Positions 43,628 through 55,019 of a stretch of 64,000 nucleotides of DNA are shown here, in pieces. The stretch lies in NCBI RefSeq assembly GCF_000711695.1, contig NW_013547002.1:1-64000 (forward strand), written 5' to 3'. Position numbers and translations under genes: made by a program. Each line of letters begins with the position of its first letter. Positions within the stretch are counted from its first letter, which is position 1. The notes beneath the pieces were generated by a model, which was not told where the DNA came from, did not search any database, and worked only from the letters and a program-made list of their open reading frames with translations. This DNA is from Tilletiaria anomala UBC 951 (Eukaryota > Basidiomycota > Exobasidiomycetes > Georgefischeriales > Tilletiariaceae).

Positions 43628-45330
43628 ATGCCAAAGATCACAAACCAATATGCGCTGGCGGCGCTCGCCTGCACGGGCGGTATTCTGTTCGGCTTCGACA
43701 TCTCGTCCATGTCGCTCATTCTCGGGCTGAACAGCTGGAACAGCTTCTTCGGCAACATCACCGAGAATGGAGTCACCAGGGTCGACGCCAACTTGCAAGC
43801 CGGTATTACCGCCTCGATGCCCGCCGGCTCGGCGCTCGGCGCCATCATCTCGGGCCTGTTCTCCGACCGTTTTGGTCGCAAGGGCGCCATCATGGCTGCC
43901 TGCTGCTTCTGGCTCATTGGCTCGATCCTCTGCGCCGCTTCCCAGGCGGTTGCAATGCTGATTGTCGGACGTATCATCAACGGCATCTGCGTCGGTATTG
44001 CATCTGCTCAAGTGCCCGTTTACCTCTCCGAGCTCGCCCAGCCCAAGATTCGCGGGCGTCTCGTCGGCTTCCAGCAGTGGGCCATCACTTGGGGTATCTG
44101 CATCTTTTACTACGTGAGTTCGTTGTTCGAGTGAGAATGAAACAGAGTTCAGTACTGAAATGGAGGTTGCGAACATTACAGGTTTCCTACGGCTGCAGCT
44201 TTATCGGCGGGTCCGCCAGCCTTAACACGGCTCAATTCCGTGTTCCCTGGGCGCTGCAGACGATCCCCGCCCTCGGTCTCATGGCCCTATTGCCCTTCAT
44301 GCCTGAGTCGCCCCGTTACCTCGCCTCCAAGAACCGCTGGGATGAGGCCCTGGAGGTACTTGCCGACGTCCACGCCAAGGGCAACAAGGAGAACGCTCTT
44401 GTCCTTGCCGAGTTTAAGGAGATCCAGACCAACATTGAGGAGGAGAACAGCTCTAGCTGGGCCGAACTCTTCAGCGGCCGCTACCTCAACCGCACCCACA
44501 TCGTTGTCTTCACCCAGATCTGGGCCCAGCTGACTGGTATGAACGTCATGATGTACTACATCTCCTACGTCATGGAGATGGCAGGGTACACAGGAAACAT
44601 TGGCCTCATCTCCTCGTCCATCCAGTACGTCATCAACGTCCTCATGACGGTCCCCGCGTTGATCTTCCTCGACAAATGGGGCCGTCGCCCGACCCTGATG
44701 ATCGGCTCGATCCTCATGGCCACGTTCCTCTATATCAACGCCGCCATCCTCGCCACCAAGGGCCACGGCCTCAACTCGGGCTTCAACGGCAACGATGCCG
44801 TCAGGTGGATCATCAACGAGGACGCGCACTCCGCCGGTGTGGCGCTCATCGCAATGACGTACCTCTTCGTCGCCTCGTTCGCCTCGACCTGGGGCCCCGT
44901 CTCATGGGTTTACCCGCCGGAGCTGTTCCCCAACAGGCTCCGCGCCAAGTCCAACTCGGTCTCCACGCTAGGCAACTGGCTCTTCAATTTTGCACTCGCC
45001 TACTTCGTCCCGCCCTCATTCAAGAACATCCAGTGGAAGACATATATTGTCTTTGCCGTCTTCTGCACTGTCATGACCGTCCATGTCTTCCTCGCTTTCC
45101 CCGAGACCAAGAACCTCAGTCTGGAGGAGGTCGAGGAGGTGTTCGCTGCCAAGCTGCCGGCCTGGAAGACGCGCGCTGCCACCAAGAACAACCGCCTTGC
45201 CTCGCTCGCAGACAAGATCGAGCGCGGCGAGGACCATGGCCAGGCCACCAAGGGGAACCTCGGATACACTGAGGCACCCTTGACTGCCGTGGATAGCCCA
45301 GAACTTGAGGACAAGAAGGAGACCGCCTGA
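43628..45330 (+). CDS. MFS hexose transporter (sugar porter)
   Basis: Plasma-membrane sugar/H+ symporter of the fungal Hxt/Rgt2-like sugar porter family. Two exons (43628-44113, 44182-45330; donor GTGAGT) give 544 residues with twelve helices. Signatures seen in order are GGILFGFDISSMS (helix 1), SDRFGRKGAI (loop 2-3), VPVYLSELAQPKIRGRLVGF, MPESPRYLASKNRWDEAL and QIWAQLTGMNVMMYY (sugar-binding helix 7). They continue with DKWGRRPTLM, then WGPVSWVYPPELFPNRLRAK and FPETKNLSLEEVEEVF. The codon bias is extreme (almost all C-ending), so high expression is likely. The cytoplasmic tail is short and lacks the long glucose-sensor extension, so a transporter is favoured over a sensor. Substrate is inferred as hexose. 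Confidence 0.93.
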
Positions 45331-45552
45331 GAGAGCATCCTTGTTCGGGTCACCGCATGATTCCGGATTCTGACCGAGTAGTCACGACTTGCTACCGCAA
45401 CTGCAATATCATCTTCCAAATACCTTTGCTTTGAGGGCGAACGCTGCTTCGCAGCTACATGCTGTAACGCCATTCACGATGTTTGCAATCCATTATGATA
45501 TGCATTCATGTGAAGAGACCAAACGAGAAAGCGACTGAGACTCCTCAGCAAA

Positions 45553-45828
45553 CTATCCTCGCCAGATGCCTCTCGTGCACGATGCAATGTCCCCTCCGCT
45601 GAGACCTCCTGGTCGCTTACCGCGCATAGGCTCCATCTTGTTATCTCCCCGTCGCATGCTGAGAAAGTCTCGAACCCACGCTATGTAGCTCGCAAATTCT
45701 TGGTCGGCATCCTTTGTAACTGAAGCCCATCGTGGTTTAAAGATCGGTCGATGCCTTCGAGGCTCGTAGGCCGCACGTCGACGTACGCCGGTGAAGCATG
45801 TGATGCTACGGTAGAGACTGCGCATCAT
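45553..45828 (-). CDS. small hypothetical protein, possibly mitochondrial
   Basis: Begins at tandem ATGs (45828, 45825) with MMRSLYRSITCFTGVRRRAA, basic and free of acidic residues like a mitochondrial presequence. RRHRPIFKPRWASVTKDADQ and EFASYIAWVRDFLSM follow, which look like folded coding sequence. The frame runs 91 codons. An internal GTAAGC (about 45622) may be a splice donor, so the C-terminus is uncertain. It lies between the convergent sugar transporter and IMP3. No family recognised. Confidence 0.35.
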   Translation of the reverse strand: MMRSLYRSITCFTGVRRRAAYEPRRHRPIFKPRWASVTKDADQEFASYIAWVRDFLSMRRGDNKMEPMRGKRPGGLSGGDIASCTRGIWRG

Positions 45829-46323
45829 ACGTTGTTAACGGCTACATCTCTTCGTCTGCTGCAGGGCAGGGCGCTTGAAGGGCTTGCCTCGATCTTCTCA
45901 TACCGATCTTCACGGTGAACGAGAAGAGGTATAGTCCTACGTGATGACGCAAGTCTTTCCTTGACATGGCGCTGGGCCGCAGTCTGCCAGCCGTGGCGGC
46001 ACGACAGGAGCCAGAGAGGGGGCACTGGCGCCGCTCTGCGCTGCGTGCCTGCTGTGCTCTTTTGCCAGACTTTGCCTTTCTGTTCCGAGTTCCGGCTTTC
46101 AGTCTGTGTTCCAGGCAATTTTGGAGCCTCTGCTGACTTCTCCGATCACTGCCAATCCAGATTCCAGCTCTTTGTAGGCTACCGAGAGACGAGACCTACA
46201 TTCCTACGATGTGCACATGCGCAATAGGCTATATGCTTCTATGAGCGCTGAGGCAGATCTGTGAAGACGAGAATTCAGCGACGTGCGAAGCGTACCCTGC
46301 AAGCGGAAAGAACCTAGCCCAAG
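45829..46323. other. spacer upstream of IMP3
   Basis: Gene-free; probable divergent promoter for the small hypothetical gene and IMP3. No distinct element seen. Confidence 0.35.
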
Positions 46324-47011
46324 ATGCGTCAACTCAAGCATCATGAGGCAAAGCTCCTCAAGAAGTGCGTTGGCCATTGCAGGTGGATGAAGAGCTTCAG
46401 CTCACTGACTGGTTGTTGCTGGGGTTCTGCATTACAGGCACGACTTCTTACAATGGAAGCAAGATCAGAACCAGCGCGAGATTAAGGTGATGCGACGATA
46501 TCACGTCCAGAACAGAGATGACTACCAAAAGTGTGCAGCTTGAGAAGCGATCCCGACACCTACCCACAACTGACTGACTCTCTTGTGGTCTCCCAGATAC
46601 AACAAGATGGTTGGGTCAATACGCCATCTCTCCTTACGCCTGTCGACACTTCCGGCCAGCGATCCATTCCGAACAAAGCACGAATCACAACTACTCGCCA
46701 AGTTATACGACATGGGTCTCTTAGACACCGGCGCCAAGATGAGCGACATCATGGAGAGGCTCAACGTCAGTGCGTTTTGTCGACGACGCCTACCCGTCGT
46801 TATGGTGCGCCTCAAGATGAGCGAAACCGTCGGACAAGCGGTCCGGTATGTGGAGCAAGGGAATGTGCGCGTTGGCCCTGATACAATCACAGACCCCGCA
46901 TTCATGATCACTCGCAACATGGAAGACTTCGTCACCTGGCTCGATACCAGCCACATCAAGCGCACCATTGCCCGCTACAACGATGAGCTCGATGACTTTG
47001 ACCTCTTGTAA
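46324..47011 (+). CDS. IMP3: U3 snoRNP protein IMP3
   Basis: Nucleolar S4-domain protein of the small-subunit processome that helps U3 pair with pre-rRNA. Three exons (46324-46364, 46438-46530, 46597-47011) give 182 residues, against 183 in yeast. The start [20 protein letters not shown] and the segment [20 protein letters not shown] are family-specific. The S4 RNA-binding domain follows ([39 protein letters not shown]). The C-terminus [19 protein letters not shown] is conserved. Donors are GTGCGT and the unusual GTGTGC. It ends 57 bases from the end of the convergent ICP55 gene, so 3' ends may overlap. Confidence 0.95.
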
Positions 47012-47068
47012 AATTAGATGGCAGCATCTTCTACTGTATTTGTACGACATGTGATTCTATGCTACAAG

Positions 47069-48901
47069 TCACTGTTGGGCGCTCTGCGCTGCGTGGTGCT
47101 GCTCTTCATCTATTTGCAGCCGTTGCTTGTCAGACATCAGGCGGGTATTCTCCCGAACATCGAGGAAGCGATGGCAGGCAGCCTCGACATCTACGATCTC
47201 CTTTGGCACATCCGCGCTCAGGACGACGTTGCCGTCCTTCAGCACTGCGACATCATCCTCGAGACGGATTCCAATGCCTTGATAGTGTTTGGGGAAGCGG
47301 TCGTCGAAAGGAATGTAAAGCCCAGGCTCGATGGTCAGGACAACGCCTTCCTCCAGCTCCGTTGAGCGCTCGATTGTCGGCGTATCGTGCAGATCCATGC
47401 CGAGCCAATGTCCAATGTAGTGCGGGTACAATGTGCGCTCCAACACTCCTGCGCCAAGGCTGCTGAAGCCACCTAGGTCGCGCATCTCAACCCGAAGCAT
47501 CTCAACGCTGCGCCGATGCAGATCACTAAGGGAATGGCGTTGCGATTCGGTCGCGAGCGCCGTGCATCCTTTGAGTGTGCGAAGCAGAACTTCATAGATG
47601 TCCCTCTGTGGCCCGCTGAACTTTCCGTTCGCTGGCCATGCGCGAGTGATATCGCTCGCATAGCCGTCGACCTCTGCGCCAGCGTCCATACATATCAAGT
47701 CGCCATCCTGGATGACACCATCGTTGTTGATGTAGTGAATGGTGAGGCCTTTGCTGCCCGATGCCACCACCGGCACATAAGCCGGCTTGATGCTCAGTCC
47801 AGTAGCCATCGCGCACTTGTACTCAAAATGAGCTTGCACATGAGCTTCAGTCGTTACGCCTGGGACTATGTCGAGCCCCATCGTGCTCGTCATAGCGCTT
47901 GCTGAGATATTCCCGGCTCTTTTCATGAGTCGAAGCTCATTCATCGATTTGCGGAAGCGCAGCTTCTCCACTTCTCGATGCAGCGGGCGACATTTGCGAG
48001 AGTCTTGGAGTAACTTCACAATCGTCTCAAACTCGGCCTTGCGTGAGAAGAGATCGAAAGGATTGCCGGAAGGAGGAGAAAGGTAATCTATGATGTTGCC
48101 TTGAGATGACTTGCCGAACGTGGCGCCTCGCGATGAGGGTCGGGGATTCGTTGGCGAAGCAGGAGGCTCCACGTAGACATGGTCATAGCTTGGAAGGACG
48201 TTTCGAAGATATGTCAAAAGACGACCGGCATCCATCTCATAAGCCTCGTCGGCCCCAAAAAATTGCTCAGCCCCATCTGTCCCCGTTCGTGGGCCATTCC
48301 ACATCTCGTCCTGCTCGTCGCCTCGCCCTGGCACAAACATGGTCATCTTGTACCCCTTGAGGGAGCTCGACTGCTTCTCGATGAGCACACATGCGTCCGC
48401 TTCGAGGAAGCCTGTGAGATAGTGAAAGTTGGTCTCTTGGCGGAAGCGATAGCAGATCTTGCCAGACATGGGCTTCACGCGTCCGGACATGGCGACAACG
48501 ACTGACCCTTCAGGCAACGCATCCATGAGTTTCTGCCGCCGTTCAGCATATTCAGACGAAGGAATCCCAGGCGTGAGATCTTCGACTGCCACTCCCCCAA
48601 CAGGGTCAACGTCTGCTCCAGCGCTGAGGGAAAGCCGCTTGGGGAAGAGATGCGGATGCGAAAAAGGCAATGGCTGACCGTAGCTGCGCATGAGCCCGCC
48701 AAAAGCTCCTCCACCTGTGGAAACGGGTTCTTTACCTTTTCCCTTCTTTTCCTGCGATGGAATATCGACATGTTGAGCCGCTGATGATGCTGAGCGTGCT
48801 TGGTGTCGTCGCTGGATCAACTGGGGAGTGCCACTGCTAGAGGCTAGACGACGCAGAGCATTGTGCGAAGTGCTTGCTGAGCAACGCACACAGCACGCCA
48901 T
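47069..48901 (-). CDS. ICP55: intermediate cleaving peptidase ICP55 (aminopeptidase P family)
   Basis: Mitochondrial metallo-aminopeptidase (M24B) that removes one residue from proteins already cut by the processing peptidase, adjusting their N-end stability. One exon of 610 residues. An Arg/Ser-rich presequence covers about residues 1-50. The aminopeptidase-P N-domain begins near SSEYAERRQKLMDALPEGS and has CYRFRQETNFHYLTGF. The pita-bread catalytic domain shows the metal ligands: Asp in CMDAGAEV and SDITRAWP, His in YPHYIGHWLGMDLHD, Glu in LTIEPGLYIP and GIGIRLEDD. The length exceeds yeast Icp55 (511) mainly by loops. A plain cytosolic aminopeptidase P is less likely given the presequence. 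Confidence 0.92.
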   Translation of the reverse strand: MACCVRCSASTSHNALRRLASSSGTPQLIQRRHQARSASSAAQHVDIPSQEKKGKGKEPVSTGGGAFGGLMRSYGQPLPFSHPHLFPKRLSLSAGADVDPVGGVAVEDLTPGIPSSEYAERRQKLMDALPEGSVVVAMSGRVKPMSGKICYRFRQETNFHYLTGFLEADACVLIEKQSSSLKGYKMTMFVPGRGDEQDEMWNGPRTGTDGAEQFFGADEAYEMDAGRLLTYLRNVLPSYDHVYVEPPASPTNPRPSSRGATFGKSSQGNIIDYLSPPSGNPFDLFSRKAEFETIVKLLQDSRKCRPLHREVEKLRFRKSMNELRLMKRAGNISASAMTSTMGLDIVPGVTTEAHVQAHFEYKCAMATGLSIKPAYVPVVASGSKGLTIHYINNDGVIQDGDLICMDAGAEVDGYASDITRAWPANGKFSGPQRDIYEVLLRTLKGCTALATESQRHSLSDLHRRSVEMLRVEMRDLGGFSSLGAGVLERTLYPHYIGHWLGMDLHDTPTIERSTELEEGVVLTIEPGLYIPFDDRFPKHYQGIGIRLEDDVAVLKDGNVVLSADVPKEIVDVEAACHRFLDVRENTRLMSDKQRLQIDEEQHHAAQSAQQ

Positions 48902-49457
48902 ACTGGGATGGGATCGTCGCTGCGCGCCTTGCTCTATCTTCTGTTTTGCTCACGATGAGCTGTTTGCAGAACCTAAAGCGGGTTCGAATCGTTTGACAAG
49001 TCTATCGGCAGGATGGTTGATCGGTATGATCATGCACAATCTGATGTTGATGGAACCACGCTTGCGGCATGCGTGAGCAGAATGCTCGCGGCTTCGCTCT
49101 GCGGTGGCCCTGCAAACACTTTTGCGTCACCCTACCCGGCACTCTGCAACATGCGTTCCAAGTTCCCCATCCATCCATTCGATCGGTAGCACATCGGTAA
49201 ATCTTCGTGCCTCCAACATACACACGAAAAGCGCCGCAAAGCTTGGCCTGCCTCTGCTCCGTTCATAAGCGCGGCAAAAACAAAGGTTGCGCGGCCTCCC
49301 TCCGTTCGACACAGCTGCTCGACATCCCTACGAGCTTCAATCTTCTCATCCCTACCTTTACCCCAACACCCACTTTGGTTTTACCCCGGGGTGGCAAATC
49401 ACTTCATGAAATCCGGATTATAGCGAAAAACGCAGAAGGGCTGTGTAGTCTGAGAAG
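48902..49457. promoter_or_regulatory. divergent promoter ICP55/RPB3
   Basis: A 556-base divergent spacer. GC-rich near ICP55 and pyrimidine-rich near RPB3 (CCTACCTTTACCCCAACACCC, about 49348-49368). No TATA box, as is common for housekeeping genes. Confidence 0.45.
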
Positions 49458-50837
49458 ATGAATGGTCTAGCATACGGGGGCGGGCAGCAGTTGCTCGCGA
49501 GTCAACCGCGAGTGACTCTGCGGCACATTGACGAGGAAAGGGCAGAATTTATCCTTGAAGGCGTAGACCTGAGGTGAGCATATCATCTGAAGAAACTGCA
49601 CATGCTCGTGCGCCGAGGACTCCCGTTTTGACAGACATTACACTGCAACCTTGATTGGAAGCTTTGCCAACTCTCTACGAAGAGTGATGATCGCCGATAT
49701 CTCGACAGTCGGTGCGTGTGCCTTGCGAGATCGCCTGTCCCTTCCGGACAATGCTGATGATACTTAGACACCGCCTTATTCAACAGCTATTGACACTGTC
49801 CATATTGAGGTCAATACCTCTGTTCTCCCGGATGAATTCATCGCGCATCGATTAGGAATGATTCCGCTATATAGTATGGATTGCGACAAGGTACTCGTCG
49901 ACCAAAGGGTGCGTACACGGTGTGGCGCGAAGTCCCCGGCGCCAATTCTGATAGGAAGCTGTTTATGGACGCGCAGGAATGTGTCTGTGAAGACGGATGC
50001 GACAGGTGCTCTATCGAACTTCTGCTCGATGTGTCTTGTCGGAAAGGCTCAAACCAGACAGAAAAAGTAACTTCGAAAGAGTTGTTGCGCAGCGTGAGTA
50101 TTGCAGCTACTTCGCAACTGGATGGAGAAGAAGATGGTCCGGTACCCAGTGCACCAAAGCATCCCGACTTTGGCAAGCCTGTAGGGATCGATTCTCCCGA
50201 TTCTCCAGGCATTCTCATTGCAAAGCTCGCGGCAGGACAGCAACTCAAGCTCAAGTGCATCGCAAGGAAGGTGGGTGACCGGAAATGCCTTTTCTATCCA
50301 TCAATCGCATTTGAACTTATCCGTCCACTCCCTTAATTATGACCAGGGGTTCGCGAAAGAGCACGCAAAGTGGTCACCAGTATCGGCTGTGGGCTTCGAA
50401 TACGACCCGTACAACACGCTACGGCATACAGCCTACTGGTATGAGGTGGACGCCAAGGCTGAGTGGCCGCTCAGCAAAAATGCTGAGCAAGAGGACCCAC
50501 CGGATGAGAAAGCACCCTTCGACTACACAAGAAAGGCGGACAAGTTTTACTTTGATGTTGAGACTGTTGGCAGCATGGCTCCAGAGGAAGTGGTCGAAAC
50601 AGTGCGTAGCGTACCGCACAGCCGCTCGAGCATGCCTGCGCAAGCTGACCTTTGGTGTTCTTCCAACATTGCCAGGGTCTCTCGATCCTCGAATACCGGA
50701 CAGCCCAAGTGATTCAAGAGCTTGGAGTCCAGGACGAAGACGATCCATACATGGGAGGGGGGTATGGGGCCATGAATGGTTTTGCCGAGGGAGCCCCCAA
50801 TGGCATCAATGGCGGAATGCTAGGCGGAGGGTATTAG
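49458..50837 (+). CDS. RPB3: RNA polymerase II subunit RPB3
   Basis: Assembly-platform subunit of RNA polymerase II, partner of RPB11 (alpha-like). Six exons (49458-49573, 49662-49711, 49787-49908, 49977-50270, 50347-50601, 50676-50837) give 332 residues, close to yeast (318). The alpha-motif is [20 protein letters not shown], then [16 protein letters not shown]. The zinc cluster is [10 protein letters not shown]. The dimer domain closes with [17 protein letters not shown] and [15 protein letters not shown] Gly/Asn/Met-rich tail ([10 protein letters not shown]) is added. Donors are all GTG-type. An internal GTGAGT near 50094 is read through to keep the frame. The 50-base exon 2 is small. Model firm. 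Confidence 0.94.
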
Positions 50838-51406
50838 TCCGCTCCTTTTCATCGCACGTTGCCACGCTAGTCGACACTGTACAATAGTCACATGCAAAGA
50901 GCCCCATTTAGGCAGATGCATTACACAATGCCCGAGTGTGACTCTCGAGTAAACACTTACCTTGAGTTGGAGACGGGGACGCCTGTATGTTTCAGGGACC
51001 AGGAGTGTGACCGATTTGATGGGACATAAGGAGCGACTATATATGTAGCGCGTCGCACCGCGCCACCGCGCTCCGCCAGCCGGCAAGGCGACAACAAGAA
51101 CAATGACAAGGACACTACACCTTTGTCGAGCATGGAGACCTGGTTTGAGATGGAAGTCTCATGGTTCGCAATCGCATGGTCCCTTCACCGATGCACAGCT
51201 TGTCTGCAGCCTGATTCAATAGCAGCTACGAGACCGCAGGCTGCAGGAGCTTCCACCCTGTCCGAGTTGGACACACAAACCTTCGAGGTCTCGGCTTCAA
51301 GTCGTGCGAGCTGATCCTCTGCTACAAGTCGAGGGCACTCGCAAAGCGCTTCAAGACTTGAATTTGCCACAGCTTTCGGCATCCTGAATTCAGAGCAATT
51401 ATCACA
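50838..51406. other. spacer between RPB3 and the ArfGAP gene
   Basis: Same-strand intergenic sequence with the ArfGAP promoter. A TATATATGTA patch at about 51038 could be a TATA element, though it is about 370 bases from the ATG. Confidence 0.4.
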
Positions 51407-53002
51407 ATGAATACAAAAGCCGCGTCCGAGCGCCATCATCGGCAGCTGATGGAGCTTGTTAAGCTCTCAGGCAATGACACGTGCGCTGATTGCACGGGGC
51501 GAAATCCAAGATGGGCATCGTGGAACCTCGGTATCTTCATCTGTGTCCAATGCGCCGGCGTGCATCGGAAAATGGGAACGTGAGCTGCTATCAGAGTTAT
51601 TCCTAGGAGATTGGCCCGGTGTCATATTGTGTTTGAGCTGAAGCTGATCTGTATCTATGTCCTGCACGGTCTCTGGCGTGCCGATTCAGCCATATTTCCA
51701 AAGTGAAGTCTCTGACACTAGATACTTGGACACGAGAACAGGTAGATAGCATACGAGGGATCGGCAATGTCAAGTCAAATTTACTCTTCAATCCTGACCC
51801 TCTCAAGAACCGGCCGCCTACGAACATGACGGAGGAAGAGCGAGATAGGTGAGCATGAGCAACGACCATCCCAAGACATCCTGGCTCCGTCGATCATGAC
51901 GTTTGTATTCAAATTCGTGTTGGACACATCTTGCAGTGAATTGGAAAAGTTCATACGTCGGAAGTACGAGTTCCGTCGATTCGTGGACCGGGCAAAACCG
52001 CCACCAGTTCCGTTGAAGGATCCAAGAGACCGCATACCTCACCACCCTGTTAGCCCGGCACCGAGGAGCGGAAGTCGTCCCCCTCCTCAGACACCCTCCA
52101 GTTTCGCAGATTCATCTCCACTGGGTTCTCCAGAGGCGCCAAGGCAAATGGCGCCCGGGCCTCCATGGGCAACTGCCATTTCACCAGGGGTCTCTGCAGC
52201 AAACATTTCGCGGTCGCAAACCGCGCCAAGCGCATCCAGCAGCGCTGCTTTGCAAAGTACAATTAATGATAGAGCGCCACCCTCTTTGCCGCAGCGTGAC
52301 AGCTCGCGGCCAGCCGCAAACAGCGGCGTGTCGCTCCATGCACCACTGCAATTCCAACGGGGTTTCCCTGCACAGCAGCAAGCGTCAGCGAGCACACCGT
52401 CGAATAAGCCTGGCCAGCTATCCAACAGCACTTTCAACGATTTGATATCCTTGCAAGATGGGCCCGCGCAGCCGCAGCCACCACTGCAGATGAACCCCTG
52501 GGCTCAAATGCACGCGCAGAATCTGCCCGTTGCCAGCCCCGGCGTCATGCAAGGTGCTTCGCAATATGCTTGGGCGAATGGAAGCGGCATTCCTGGCAGC
52601 GCAAAGAGCATGCAGCACGCTAACACATACCCTTTGACCAGCGCTACAGCGGGTACTCTCGGGCAGCAAGCATTCAGTGGGCAGATGCTGCAAACTCCGC
52701 AGCAGCTGGGCTACCCCTACTCTTCGAGTCCAGCAACGGCAACCTTTGCCGCAGCAGGTGGAGGATTGAGCCCTGGCCCGCACACCCCGGTGTCCCCTTT
52801 TGGGATGCCCATGAGTTCGCAGGGCTGCCCACAGACGTCGCCGGGGAATCCATTCGCTGCCATGGAAGCACGGCAAGTGGGAGCGCTCACCCCTAATTCG
52901 GCTTTCCTTTCACCTTTCGCTGCGCAACAACAACAGCAGCAGCAACCAGGTCCGGGACAGGTGTTTGGATGGGCGATGCAGCAGCCCAATTCATTCATAT
53001 AA
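51407..53002 (+). CDS. ArfGAP-domain protein (Age2/SMAP-like)
   Basis: GTPase-activating protein for Arf, acting on coated vesicles at the trans-Golgi and endosome. Three exons (51407-51579, 51690-51848, 51937-53002) give 465 residues. The zinc finger is CADC (26-29), then sixteen residues, then CVQC (46-49), followed by AGVHRKMG with the catalytic arginine at 54. The domain goes on through HISKVKSLTLDTWT and FIRRKYEFRRFVDR. The C-terminal 330 residues are Pro/Gln/Ser/Gly-rich and disordered, ending in a poly-Gln run and FGWAMQQPNSFI. Age2/SMAP is preferred because the ArfGAP is N-terminal with no BAR, PH or ankyrin parts. Convergent with SWC4, 130 bases apart. Confidence 0.92.
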
Positions 53003-53132
53003 TAGAGCACTCTGGATTCGGGTGTATTCTTATTGAACTAGTCATGATATTCGAAGCAATGTATAACGACCGCAGCATCGAGTGCCGCGAGATGTTCGTG
53101 GAGAGTACTTAGATATGAGCTTCATGGTAACG

Positions 53133-55019
53133 CTACGCTCCTTCGGTGATTGGTGCGATCGCAATCGATGCCGCCGGCGCAACAGTGCCAGTAGACGGTG
53201 CTCTTGGTGCTGCTGCTATTGCTGCTGCGGATGCTCTATCACTGTTCTCACCAGGGCCAGGCTTTGTAGAAGTTCGTGGGTCCGCTTTGACCTTCAGGGC
53301 ATTCAACTCCATCTCGACCTTGTCCAGCTGCCTCTTGAGCTCGAGACCCGCAGTGACGGCGCCAAGTAAGCCCTCCCACTTTTCGCAGTTCTTCGCTGTC
53401 GGGAAGATCAGCCTGTGGCCCATGACAGGTACCATCTCCAACAGTGTCTGCGACGTGCGCTGCTGCAAGTTCGCGCGCGGCACGAGCAACCTGGTGGAGC
53501 GAATGTATACGCCATGCGCAGAGTTCGGGTTGGTGACAGAGGGGGCCACGGGCGGATGCGTCGAAGGGGTTCCGGTAAGGAAAGGATAGGGAGGCTTGGA
53601 GGACGGCTGGGCTGTTGGATCGAAGCGTTGAATGTAATGCTGCTCGTCGAACGCCGCCTGCTTCAGCTCGGCTCTTTGTTTGTTTGACAGCGCGGTGGCA
53701 GCCGCTGCGCCCGCGGGACCGGTGAGCGTTGGCGTCGAGGAGCTGGTCTCTTCCGCCTTTCGCTTCTTTCTCTTTAGCTCTTCCGCCTCCGCCGCACTCC
53801 CGGGAAGCGGCACGCCGAGACCAGCCCCAGCGGCGGCGATCGAAGCAGGAGTTGCACTCTGCAGACTTTCCCATCCACCTAACAGCCTCAGCAGCTCCTC
53901 CCGCTGCCCGGCGAATTTGGCTTCGTTCTGCTCAATGCGCCTTGCTTCGACATACAATGCTTCCTCTTCGGCAAGTTGCGCAGGCGTCCGAGCAAAGAGT
54001 CGGGCGATGGCTTTTTTTCGCTCTACTTCGCGATTTCTATCGAATGCGTACGTTTGCAGGAGCTGTTGACGAGTCTCAATATCATCGGTACTGATTCGCG
54101 AGCGGATGAGCCTGCGACAGATGGCGTAGTAGCGCGCCTTCAAGTCCTCGATTGTCCGTTGCTTCCCCGGCCATTCGTAGCGATCGCCAATGACAGTGAA
54201 GCGCAGGTCATACGCTGAGCAAATGTCAATCAGGTAGTCTGTCTCGTCCTTTGTCCAGTCGTCGTCGCGGAGATGCTGCACGTATTCGTCGTTGGAGTAG
54301 CTATACGCGCCTGAGCCAGCCTGAAATTGAGAAAATGGATAGTCTGTGGCCACAGAATAATGAGTCATGCGCTCTGCTGCATGATGCGTCGAGTAGGCTG
54401 TCAAAACTTACTTGTTTCGATCTGATCCAGCTTGTTTCTGGAGGAAGAAGCAGCATTCTGTTGTGAAGCTGTGTCATGCATTTCTGTGTCGTGGTCCGCG
54501 TTGTGCGGCAGGTCCCTAGACCAAGTCGCAGGGACGTCTTCTTGCACCCAGTGCGTCAAAACCAGATCATCCTGACGGGCAGGATTCTTGAAGCGCCGGA
54601 GCGCCCTGTAAGCAGAACCCCTTTCAGCCTCGTACTCCCAGAAAGAAAAGCTTGATCGAGATTTCCAAGGTGTTGAATCTCGGGAGAGCAATAAGCAACG
54701 AGCGCTAACCAACTTACCATCGTTTCTTGGACTGACTCGCCTTCCGCGCCAGCTCAGACTTTCGCATCTTCGCTTCTTTACCGGCCTTTGGCCGCTGTGC
54801 GACCACCAAGCTCGGCGCATTGTCTCCTAGCAGCGCGAAAAGCTCCTTTTTCCTCCCATCGCGATCTTCCCTCGGTGCCTTTGGCCGGCTGGTCGGAGGG
54901 TGGTGTCGGGATGAAGCAGCGCGCCCGGCTGCACCCGCTGGGGATGGTCGCTCGGCTGCCTTCTCCGCTCGCCGGGATGGTGTTGCGAGGGCGTCTCGAC
55001 TGCTGTTCGCATCTGACAT
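53133..55019 (-). CDS. SWC4: SWR1/NuA4 complex subunit SWC4 (DMAP1)
   Basis: Chromatin subunit shared by the SWR1 H2A.Z-exchange and NuA4 acetyltransferase complexes. Three exons (55019-54718, 54605-54412, 54310-53133) give 557 residues. The start is ATG 55019 (MSDANSSRDAL). Exon 1 ends in basic RKASQSKKRW and joins ALRRFKNPARQDDLVLTHWV, a DMAP1 hallmark. The SANT domain starts near residue 180: DDDWTKDETDYLIDICSAY, then FTVIGDRYEWPGKQRTIED and RYYAICRRLI. EVERKKAIARLFARTPAQLAEEEAL and a C-terminal DMAP1 region (RANLQQRTSQTLLEM; LIFPTAKNCEKWEGL) follow. The last acceptor is TCAG at 54311, not the earlier CAG, because only this keeps ETSAYSYSNDEY in frame. Donors are GTAAGT, unlike most genes here. 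Confidence 0.94.
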
